A stretch of DNA of 64,000 nt, taken from positions 62,001 through 126,000 of the forward strand of contig JADJEZ010000011.1 in NCBI GenBank assembly GCA_016708825.1, written 5' to 3'. The stretch comes from Betaproteobacteria bacterium (GTDB lineage: Bacteria; Pseudomonadota; Gammaproteobacteria; Burkholderiales; Usitatibacteraceae). The first letter of the stretch is position 1, and each line of letters begins with the position of its first letter. The notes beneath the pieces were generated by a model. It saw only the letters and a program-made list of their open reading frames with translations, ran no database searches and was not told where the DNA came from. Below, in pieces: positions 17,038 to 24,970 of the stretch. The position numbers and the translations under genes were made by a program.

Positions 17038-19035
17038 ATGAGAAGACTGATCCAGTCCGTCGCGGGCCTTGCGGCCTGCCTCGCCTTTGCAGGGACGACG
17101 GCCGCGGCCACAACCACTCCGTGGCTCACGGGGGCGGTGGTCACGCCGCGAAACTTCCCGGACCATGGCGCCGCGGAACTCACCGACATGTTCCGGCTCG
17201 ACGCGGAGCTGGGATCTCTCGCGGTCATTCGCATCGACTGGAAGGATTCCAACCGGCTGGAGGCCGTCCGGGCCCTCATGGCGCTGGCGGCGCAGCGAAA
17301 CCTGAAGGCGGTCGTGGAACTCAACCCGCTAAAGGCCGACGGCATCAAGGGCGCCGAGATCGATCCACCGAAGGAAGCCTCCGCTCGCCGGATGTCGTTT
17401 GCGAATCCGGAGGTTTCCGGGCCCTTCGAGCGCGCCGCCCTGGAGCTCGCCGAGCTGAAACCGGCCTTTCTGGCGGTGGCCACCGACGTGAACCTCCTCG
17501 CCCTGTCGTCGCCCGGGGAATACGCCGCGTTCACCGCGCTCTATCGAAGACTCTACGAGAAGATCAAGCGGACTTCGCCGGGCACCAAGGTGTTCGTGAC
17601 CTTCCAGTGGGAGGCGATGCAGGGGCAGGGAGAAAGGGAGAACCGGAGGCAGGTCGACGCGGTTCGCTCGCACATGGACCTCCTGGCTTTCACCTCGGAT
17701 CCCCGGAAGCTCCACGAAAGCCATGGCCCTTCGGGAATTCCGGGCGATTACTACGAACGGATGGCGAGGTACCGGGCGACACGCGAGGAGCTCCTCGTCG
17801 AGGTGACGTGGCCCACTGACGGGAGTACGGGCGAGGCGGATCAGCTGGCTTTCGTGCGCGACCTTCCGCGGCTGATGGGCGGGCTCAAGCCCTCGATGCT
17901 GGTGTGGAACTTCCTGCACGACGTGAAGGTCCTGATCTTCACGTTTCGCTCGGGCCTTCTCGACGCCGACGGCAGGCCCAAGCCGGCTTTCAGCGCCTTC
18001 CGGGACCTGGGCGGGACGGTGCCGGCTCCGGTCGCGGCCGCGGCCGCGTCTTCCGCAGCCTCATCGGCGCCGCGATCCCGGCTCGCCAAGGCGAACCGGG
18101 AGCCCGCCCACTTCGGCATATATACCGCGAGGCTGGACGGAAGCGAGATGACGCCGGTCATGACGAGCGACGACCAGGAGATGACCCATCCGCGGGTCTC
18201 CCCCGATGGCACGCGCATCGTCCTCACGCGCTACAACCGCAAGGGCAAGGACGGAAAGGCCACCGAGGAAAAGGGCTACGAGGACACGGAGATCATGGTC
18301 GTGAATCTCGATGGCACGGGACTGGAGACGATCGTGCCGGGAAAGTCCGGCGTTATCGCCGCCAATGGGTTCTGGTCTCCCGACGGGAAATCCCTGATCT
18401 ACCTCTCCACCGACAACGCCGAGCGCGATCCCACGATCCGCGAGATCGACGTGGCGACGCGGCGCATCACGCGCGTGCCGACGCCGAGAGGGCTGAAGAC
18501 GACGGATCCGCACTGGCTCGGTAACCAGATGGTGTTTCCCGTCAAGGGCAAGGACGTGGACGCGCTGTGGGTCATGAACGCCGATGGAAGCCATGCGCGG
18601 CAGGTCACCAACCCCCCCGAGAAGCGAAGTCTCTTCTCGCCAGGTCTCTACGGCGACTTCGATCCCAAGCTCTCGCCCGACGGATCCAAGGTGGCCTTCA
18701 TGCGCATTGCCGGCGGCACGAGCTGGCGGGTCGTGGTGCTCGATCTGAAGACTGGCGAAGAGAGGCTCCTCACGCCGTCCGGACTCACGAAGAAAGGGGT
18801 CATGCAGTGGCTTCCGACCTGGTCAGGGGACGGAAAGCTCCTGCTGTACATGCACGTGGACTTGAAGAACCTCGGGGAAACGGGCCTCTACACGATGACG
18901 CCCGACGGCAGGAACCGGAAGCGGGTTCCGCTGCCGCGCGGCTACATGTTCGGCCATGCCACGTTCTTCCCGGGAGAAGGCTCTTCCCCGGCGGCGCGCA
19001 TCATTTTCACGGCGACCAGAAACCCGGCGTTCTGA
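17038..19035 (+). CDS. Secreted glycosidase-like barrel fused to a TolB-type propeller
   Basis: A 665-residue secreted protein with signal peptide RLIQSVAGLAACLAFAGTTAAA. Residues ~25-325 form a barrel domain related to the protein at 13,273. An alanine/serine-rich linker follows, then a PD40/TolB-like beta-propeller (~350-660) with repeats such as HPRVSPDGTRIVL, FWSPDGKSLIYLS, DPKLSPDGSKVAFM and PTWSGDGKLLLYM. At the positions of the barrel's two putative catalytic acids this copy has VATDVNLL (Asp instead of Glu) and LLVEVTWP. The propeller may bind glycan or a partner protein. No described family with this fusion comes to mind. Confidence 0.7.
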   Translation: MRRLIQSVAGLAACLAFAGTTAAATTTPWLTGAVVTPRNFPDHGAAELTDMFRLDAELGSLAVIRIDWKDSNRLEAVRALMALAAQRNLKAVVELNPLKADGIKGAEIDPPKEASARRMSFANPEVSGPFERAALELAELKPAFLAVATDVNLLALSSPGEYAAFTALYRRLYEKIKRTSPGTKVFVTFQWEAMQGQGERENRRQVDAVRSHMDLLAFTSDPRKLHESHGPSGIPGDYYERMARYRATREELLVEVTWPTDGSTGEADQLAFVRDLPRLMGGLKPSMLVWNFLHDVKVLIFTFRSGLLDADGRPKPAFSAFRDLGGTVPAPVAAAAASSAASSAPRSRLAKANREPAHFGIYTARLDGSEMTPVMTSDDQEMTHPRVSPDGTRIVLTRYNRKGKDGKATEEKGYEDTEIMVVNLDGTGLETIVPGKSGVIAANGFWSPDGKSLIYLSTDNAERDPTIREIDVATRRITRVPTPRGLKTTDPHWLGNQMVFPVKGKDVDALWVMNADGSHARQVTNPPEKRSLFSPGLYGDFDPKLSPDGSKVAFMRIAGGTSWRVVVLDLKTGEERLLTPSGLTKKGVMQWLPTWSGDGKLLLYMHVDLKNLGETGLYTMTPDGRNRKRVPLPRGYMFGHATFFPGEGSSPAARIIFTATRNPAF

Positions 19036-19045
19036 CGCCCATCGG

Positions 19046-19068
19046 CCGCCGGGCATTGCGGCCGGCGG
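19046..19068. terminator. Hairpin between convergent genes
   Basis: CCGCCGG at 19046-19052 pairs with CCGGCGG at 19062-19068 across a 9-base loop, between two converging stop codons. It could limit read-through from both sides, but no T-run follows on either strand. Confidence 0.4.
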
Positions 19069-20259
19069 TCAGTCGGAGTGGGTCGCCCGTTCCTTTTCTT
19101 CGCCGCGTTTGCGGGGAGACACGACTATCGTCGCGACACTGGGCGAGGGACGCCACGCCGCTTCCTGCGCCTTGCCGACCGGATCGGGGCGGCCGGAATA
19201 GGAAGGGCACTGGTGGCAGGCATGCGGCAGAACGCCGTCCTTCATGTTCTTGCGCAGCGTCGAGAGGCCCGCCGCCTTCCAGATTTCCGCGATCGGCGAC
19301 TCGATGAGGTTGCCGAGGCTGCGCCGGTTCTGCGCCTGGCGGTCGCCGGTCTGCGTGGTGAGGCAGCAGGGGTGGACGTAGCCATCGCGCGTGACGAACG
19401 CCCGGTTCCAGGGGCTCGTGCAATGCTCCACCGGCACGTTCTTCTCGAAGAACGTCCACTTGACGATGACGCCGAGCTGCCTGGCGCGCTCGAAGGCCTT
19501 CTCGAGGCTCGCGTTGAAGCGCTCGTCGAAGAACTCGGCCTCCAGCCCCTCGGTCTTCTCGAACGTCTTCACGCAGTCGAACTGGACCAGGCCGATCCCG
19601 ATGTCGTGGGCGAGCTCGATGATCGCGGTGGCCTCGACGTAGCTGTTGGAGGTGACCACGAAATTGGCGAGTAGCTCCGGCTTGAGCTTGCCGGACTCCC
19701 TTCGCATCTGGACAAGCCGGCGCGCGTTGCGCGTGACGACATCGAAGTTGGCTCCGATCCGAACTTTCTCGAAAGTCTCCTTGGTCGCGCCGTCAAGGGA
19801 GATCGCGATGCGATCGACGTCGAGGTCGATGATGCGACGCACCGCCTTCTCCGTCATCATCGTGAAGTTGTCCGTCATCGAGATGCGGATTCCGCGGGAT
19901 TTGATCAGCGCGAGGTTCCTGTAGAAGTCCCGGTTCATGATCGGCTCCCCGATCCCCGTGAGCTCTACGCGCTTGAGCTTCGGCAGGTGGTCCAGGACCT
20001 TCTCGAAATCCGATACCCGAAGGTCCGCGGCGGGCTCGGTCCAATAGGACAGCTCGCAATGCGTGCACTTGAGATTGCACCGCGTCGTGGACTCGATCTG
20101 GATCGAGCGCGGCGAGAAATTGAGGGACGGAAACGCCTGACTCGCCCGGATGAGCGCCATTTCCACGATATTCAGGAAGGCGATGTTGACCAGCTCCCGC
20201 AGCCCGACGTGGCGGAGCTTGTAGGCGATGACGTCACGATAACTGTTCTTGTATGCCAT
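19069..20259 (-). CDS. Radical SAM/SPASM domain protein
   Basis: A 396-residue radical SAM enzyme. The cluster motif CNLKCTHC (CxxxCxxC) is at ~62-69, the glycine-rich region ELTGIGEP follows, and a SPASM-like C-terminal domain has cysteines in HCTSPWNR, HPCCLTT and HACHQCPS. The start is set at ATG 20259, just before a family-like N-terminus (MAYKNSYRDVIAYKLRH); upstream in-frame codons look non-coding. SPASM enzymes modify peptides, sugars or cofactors and carry extra iron-sulfur clusters. Lying in a polysaccharide locus, this one probably acts on a sugar or peptide attached to the glycan (inference). Confidence 0.83.
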   Translation of the reverse strand: MAYKNSYRDVIAYKLRHVGLRELVNIAFLNIVEMALIRASQAFPSLNFSPRSIQIESTTRCNLKCTHCELSYWTEPAADLRVSDFEKVLDHLPKLKRVELTGIGEPIMNRDFYRNLALIKSRGIRISMTDNFTMMTEKAVRRIIDLDVDRIAISLDGATKETFEKVRIGANFDVVTRNARRLVQMRRESGKLKPELLANFVVTSNSYVEATAIIELAHDIGIGLVQFDCVKTFEKTEGLEAEFFDERFNASLEKAFERARQLGVIVKWTFFEKNVPVEHCTSPWNRAFVTRDGYVHPCCLTTQTGDRQAQNRRSLGNLIESPIAEIWKAAGLSTLRKNMKDGVLPHACHQCPSYSGRPDPVGKAQEAAWRPSPSVATIVVSPRKRGEEKERATHSD

Positions 20260-20386
20260 GCAGAGGTCCCAGTATGCGGGGAGCGGGGCCGTTGCCGATC
20301 CCGCGGCGCCCGGGTGTGGACAGGCGGGGCTGCCGTTCCGGGCAATCGCGAGCCGCCAGCATACTATGCAAATATCCCTATGGTCG

Positions 20387-21966
20387 TCATGGCCTCTTGC
20401 CCCGCGCCGCGCCCCTTTGCGCGAGCGAGCGCAGTAGCGAACCCAGCACACCCTTGTCCTGGGCGTTCAGGCCGAGCGTCCACAGCGCCGCCGCATGCAC
20501 GGCGAGCGCGGCTGCAATGCGAAGGGCCACGGAAAACACATCCCCGCCCTGCGCGATGCCGGCCAGTTCCAGGCCGTAGAAGGTGGCCGTGCCGCTGCCG
20601 GCGCTGATCGCGATGATCCTGAGGAAATAGGGCCGGAACGTGCGAAGGCCCATCAGATGGCGCGCCTCGAGGATTCGCGCCACGTTGAGCAGGATGAACG
20701 AGAATGTCGCGGCGGCCGCGGCACCAGCCAGCCCGAAGCGGGGAATCAGGACGATCGCCAGCACGATGTTGGAGGTCGTCGTGAGCGCCGCGTTCCAGGT
20801 CTCGACCGTCCTGCGCCCGCTCAGCATGAGGATGTAGGCGATCGTTCCGAAGCAGGTGCACAGGGAATAGCCTACGGACATGATCATCAGGGCTTGCGCG
20901 CCGGACGCGAACGCGGGGCCGGCCAGCGCGAGGAGGTCGCCGCGGTTCCAGGCGATGGCGATTCCGATCGGAAGCTGGAGCATCACCATCCATCGAATCG
21001 CGGTGCCGTACGCTTCCTCGAGCTCCACGATCCGGTTCTCCCTCGACAGTATCGGGTAGACGGGCCCCATCGCGGCATGGAAAGCGAGCAGGATCATGTC
21101 GAGGGGCAGGACGATCTGCAGGCAGAACCGGTAGATGCCCACGGCCTCGCTGCCCAGGAAGAACGCCACGGCGAACAGGCCCGTCAACGCAAAGACGATG
21201 TAGAAGACGGAATTCGCCATGATTCCGGCCGCATACCCGTAGAGGGCGCGGAATCCGTATTTGGGGCTCGTGCGCCACAGGGCAGGACCCGCGATGCGCA
21301 CGATCGCGACGATTCCCACCGCACACGCGAGGAGGCTTGCGGCGGCCACCGCGCCGGCGATCCATATCGCCTGGGCCCGGAAATGCGCCATCGCCCCGAG
21401 TGCCGACAGGAAGACCAGCGGCGGCGTGAGGTTCTTCACGATCACGTAATACTTGGCGTGCCCGAATCCCCGCGTGATCGCCCCCAGGATCTCCGAACCG
21501 GCCATGAACGGAACCGCGAAGGCGAGCAGGCGGATGAAGTCCACGACCTGCGCATCGTGAAACAGGTTGAGCGCGAGCCATGGCGCGAGGAACCAGGCCG
21601 CGATCGCGAACGCGGCCCGACGACCAGGGGCAGCAACGCGGCGGCATAGACCGTCCCGATCACGTGCTCGGTCTGCGCCTTCTGGCGATACGCGGGAATG
21701 AAGTGAAATATGGCGACCGGCATGCCGAAGACGGATACGGCTTCGCCGATGCTCGCGACCGCCTTTCCGGACGCGTAGAACCCGTAGGCCTGGACCTGCA
21801 GCAGTCGCGCCGCAAGGAACTCCGCGAGGATCACCAGCGCCCCGCCGAGCGCGCTTCCCGCCAGGGTTATCCCGGCGCTGCGGATTACGGGAGCCTGCCC
21901 TTCCGGCTGCGGCTGCGGCGGCGGTTCCCGGCCGGACTGGTCGCGATTCTCGCTCTCCAACTTCAC
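20387..21966 (-). CDS. Wzx-type polysaccharide flippase (frame-disrupted)
   Basis: About 526 codons of a polytopic MATE/Wzx-like protein split over two frames. The N-terminal part (from ATG 21966) has a proline/glutamine-rich head, then ITLAGSALGGALVILAEFLAARLL and GFYASGKAVASIGEAVSVFG, typical of flippases, and loses frame after LLPLVVG near 21618. The remaining helices continue in the next frame down to 20387. One G missing from a G run (GGGG read as GGG) would restore the reading. It should flip the undecaprenyl-linked repeat unit across the inner membrane for the polymerase at 14,363. A sequence error is most likely. Confidence 0.8.
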
Positions 21967-22036
21967 CGGCTCCGCACGGGCAAATCCATGAAGGCTCCCT
22001 TTGCCGCCTGCGGGCAGGTCCCGGGGGCTTCGATGG

Positions 22037-23161
22037 TCAGGAGTCTACCCTGCGGGGAGCGTCCGGAGGCGGCGTCGATGGACGCTGCGCGGGCTCGCGG
22101 CCTCGCCATCCATGACGGGAAAGCGCCCAGGCCACGTGTTCGCGCACCAGCGGCTCGGGATCGTCCGCGCGCGAGAGCAGGGCGCCTCCGACCGCCGGGG
22201 AGGAGGGCGCGTTTCCCAGCGCGACGGCGATGTTGCGCAGCCACCGCGTGTAGCCGATGCGCCGGATGGCGGATCCCTCCAGCCGCGATTCGAATTCCTC
22301 GCGCGTCCAGGAAAAGAGCGTCACGAGCGACGCCGCATCGAGCCCGTTTCGCACGGCGAAATCGGGCGCCACCGCCAGGTGCGCGAACTTGTTCCACGGG
22401 CAGGCGAGCTGGCAGTCGTCGCAGCCGTAGATGCGGTTGCCCATCGCGACGCGGAACTCCTCGGGGATGGAGCCGTCGTGCTCGATGGTGAGGTAGGAGA
22501 TGCAGCGGCGCGCGTCGAGCTGATAGGGCGCCACGATCGCCCGCGTCGGGCACGCCGCGATGCAGCGCTCGCAGGTGCCGCAGTGGCCGGACACCGGCTC
22601 GTCCTTCGCGAGGTCGAGCCCCACGAAGAGTTCCCCGAGGAAATAGTACGAGCCCGCGTCGCGGGACAGGAGCAGCGTGTGCTTGCCCTGCCAGCCCAGT
22701 CCCGCGCGGGCCGCCAGGGCGACTTCCATCACCGGGGCGCTGTCGGTGAAGACGCGGTAGGGGAATTCGCCCAGCTCGCCGGCCATGCGCTCCGCGAGGC
22801 CCTGCAGGCGCGCGCGCATCACCTTGTGGTAGTCGCGCCCGACCGCGTAGCGCGAGACATAGGCGAGCGAAGCATCGGCCAGGACCTCGTCGGTCCCGCG
22901 CGCACCTCCAGGCCAGTAGTTCATGCGCACGGTCACGACGCTCGCGGTGCCGGGCACCAGTTCGGCGGGCCGCGCGCGGCGCGTGCCATGGCGTGCCATA
23001 TAATCCATCGCGCCGTGCCAGCCGCGGCCGAGCCACTCGAGGAGACGCGCTTCCTCCCGGGCGAGGTCGATGCCCGACACCGCGACGGCATCGAAGCCCG
23101 CCTCGAGGCCCCAGCGCTTGACGTGTTGCGCCAGGGCGGCGCGTGATCGGCCCGTGTCCAT
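22037..23161 (-). CDS. queG: Epoxyqueuosine reductase
   Basis: Reduces epoxyqueuosine to queuosine in tRNA, the last step of Q synthesis, using cobalamin and two 4Fe-4S clusters. The 374-residue product has CGTCERCIAACP and CDDCQLACPW as the two cluster motifs, preceded by the family segment SAPVMEVALAARAGLGW. The C-terminal ~90 residues are HEAT-like (EPLVREHVAWALSRHG). The start is placed at ATG 23161; longer in-frame versions would run into the divergent tsaE. Tgt, which acts earlier in the pathway, is encoded at 40,295. Confidence 0.93.
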   Translation of the reverse strand: MDTGRSRAALAQHVKRWGLEAGFDAVAVSGIDLAREEARLLEWLGRGWHGAMDYMARHGTRRARPAELVPGTASVVTVRMNYWPGGARGTDEVLADASLAYVSRYAVGRDYHKVMRARLQGLAERMAGELGEFPYRVFTDSAPVMEVALAARAGLGWQGKHTLLLSRDAGSYYFLGELFVGLDLAKDEPVSGHCGTCERCIAACPTRAIVAPYQLDARRCISYLTIEHDGSIPEEFRVAMGNRIYGCDDCQLACPWNKFAHLAVAPDFAVRNGLDAASLVTLFSWTREEFESRLEGSAIRRIGYTRWLRNIAVALGNAPSSPAVGGALLSRADDPEPLVREHVAWALSRHGWRGREPAQRPSTPPPDAPRRVDS

Positions 23162-23195
23162 TTCGCCGATGGTAATCCGAAGCCAATCCGTCCCC

Positions 23196-23660
23196 GTGAC
23201 CACCGCCATCCTTCCCGACGAAAACGCCACGCTCGCGCTGGGTGCCGCCCTGGCGCCGGCGATCGTGCCGGGGCTGGTGATCACGCTGCGGGGCGAGCTG
23301 GGCGCCGGGAAGACCACCCTGGTGCGGGGCCTGGTCCGGGCGCTGGGCCATGGGGGGCGGGTGAAAAGCCCCACCTATACCCTGGTTGAACTTTATGAGG
23401 TTTCGAGGTTAAACTTGTATCACTTTGATTTTTATCGGTTCCACGACCCATCGGAATGGAACTCCACCGGTTTCCGGGACATCTTCAACGGGCAAAACGT
23501 CTGCCTGATCGAATGGCCGGAGCGGGCTGCGGGCCGGCTGCCGCCTGCGGACCTGGAAATTGCGCTCGAAATGGCCGACCCGGGACGCCACGCCACGATC
23601 ACCGCCCGCACGCCCGCTGGAGAGCGCTTGCTCGCCGCCTTGCCGCCAGCCTCGTCCTGA
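23196..23660 (+). CDS. tsaE: tRNA threonylcarbamoyladenosine biosynthesis ATPase
   Basis: An ATPase partner in the t6A37 tRNA modification complex with TsaB and TsaD. The 154-residue product has the P-loop GELGAGKTTLVRG, the SPTYTLVE switch and the HFDFYRF motif, all hallmarks. The start may be GTG 23196 or ATG 23169 in the same frame. Codons around 23,385-23,450 are unusually AT-rich (TTT, TTA, TAT), in contrast with the rest of the gene. The downstream amidase frame overlaps its 3' part, as in the usual tsaE-amiC arrangement. Confidence 0.92.
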   Translation: MTTAILPDENATLALGAALAPAIVPGLVITLRGELGAGKTTLVRGLVRALGHGGRVKSPTYTLVELYEVSRLNLYHFDFYRFHDPSEWNSTGFRDIFNGQNVCLIEWPERAAGRLPPADLEIALEMADPGRHATITARTPAGERLLAALPPASS

Positions 23661-24970
23661 CGCTCGCCTCGTCCGCGGCGTTCGCCGGGCAGGCGATCCT
23701 CGCCTCCCGCGTCTGGCCGGCGCAGGAGTACACGCGCGTCACCTTCGAGACGGCCAAGCCCGTGCGCCACCAGTTCTTTTCCGTGCAGGATCCCGAGCGT
23801 CTCGTGCTCGACCTCGAGGGCGTGGACATCGACGACGAACTGAAGAGCATCGTCGCCAAGGTGCGCGAGGACGATCCCTACATCCGGCAGGTGCGCGTGG
23901 CGATCAATCGCCCGAACGTCGTGCGCGTGGTCTTCGACCTGAAGAGCGCGGTGAAGCCCTCGGTGTTCCCGCTGGCGCCTGCGGGCGCATACCGGCACCG
24001 GCTGGTGCTGGATCTCTATCCCGAGACGCCGCGCGATCCGCTGCTCGCGCTCCTGAAGCCCGGCCCGGACCCGATCGGCGAAATCGCGAACGCGCCCGTG
24101 CTGGAACTCCCGCCCTCCCTGCCAGCCGGGGCCGTCGCGGGAATCCTGACGCCGGAACTCTCCGTCCCGACGCAGCCGGGGCTGCCGGTGGTGAAGCTCG
24201 AACCCGGCAGGAACACCGCGGTGAAGCCGGCGGGCGCCGCGCCGAAGGTGGTGCGCATGGTGACGATCGTCATCGATGCGGGCCATGGCGGCGAGGATCC
24301 CGGCGCGCGCGGGCGCAGGGGTACGCTGGAGAAGGACGTCACGCTCGCCATCGCCCGGCGCCTGAAGGAGCGCATCGACCGGGAACCCGGGATGCGCGCG
24401 GTGCTCACGAGAGACGGCGACTACTTCATCGGCCTCGCGCAGCGGGTGCAGAAGGCGAGGCGCGTGCAGGCCGATCTCTTCGTGTCGGTGCACGCCGACG
24501 CCTTCGTGCAGTCGCACGCGCACGGTTCCTCCGTTTTCGCGCTCTCGGAGCGCGGCGCGACCTCCGCCGCGGCGCGCTGGCTCGCCAATCGCGAGAACCA
24601 GTCGGACCTGATAGGCGGGGTGAACCTGGACGTGAAGGACCCGGTGCTCGCGAAGACCCTGCTGGACCTGTCGCAGACCGCGCAGATCAACGATTCCCTG
24701 AAGCTCGGCAAGGCCGTGCTGGGGGAGCTGGGCGACATCAACCGGCTGCACAAGAGCGCGGTCGAGCAGGCGGGCTTCGCGGTGCTGAAGGCCCCCGACG
24801 TGCCCTCGATCCTGGTGGAGACGGCGTTCATCTCCAACCCGCAGGAGGAGAAGCGCCTGAAGGACGGCGCCTACCAGGACAAGATGGCCAATGCGATCTT
24901 CCAGGGCATCCGCACCTACCTCGCGCAGAATCCGCCGCTCGCCCGGACGCGGCTTGCGCAGGGCACCTGA
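23513..24970 (+). CDS. amiC: N-acetylmuramoyl-L-alanine amidase, AmiC type
   Basis: A periplasmic zinc amidase that cuts the peptide from muramic acid for daughter-cell separation. After a signal-like stretch (ARRLAASLVLTLASSAAFA) come an AMIN domain (RVTFETAKPVRHQFF to about the ETPRDP segment) and, after a linker, an Amidase_3 domain with IDAGHGGEDPGARG, TRDGDYF, SVHADAF and ILVETAFISN. The start is uncertain. The nearest in-frame ATG is 23513, deep inside tsaE, and no ATG/GTG/TTG sits right before the signal peptide, so a small sequence error here or an unusual start is possible. The stop abuts the opposite-strand GGDEF/EAL gene. Confidence 0.88.
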   Translation: MAGAGCGPAAACGPGNCARNGRPGTPRHDHRPHARWRALARRLAASLVLTLASSAAFAGQAILASRVWPAQEYTRVTFETAKPVRHQFFSVQDPERLVLDLEGVDIDDELKSIVAKVREDDPYIRQVRVAINRPNVVRVVFDLKSAVKPSVFPLAPAGAYRHRLVLDLYPETPRDPLLALLKPGPDPIGEIANAPVLELPPSLPAGAVAGILTPELSVPTQPGLPVVKLEPGRNTAVKPAGAAPKVVRMVTIVIDAGHGGEDPGARGRRGTLEKDVTLAIARRLKERIDREPGMRAVLTRDGDYFIGLAQRVQKARRVQADLFVSVHADAFVQSHAHGSSVFALSERGATSAAARWLANRENQSDLIGGVNLDVKDPVLAKTLLDLSQTAQINDSLKLGKAVLGELGDINRLHKSAVEQAGFAVLKAPDVPSILVETAFISNPQEEKRLKDGAYQDKMANAIFQGIRTYLAQNPPLARTRLAQGT

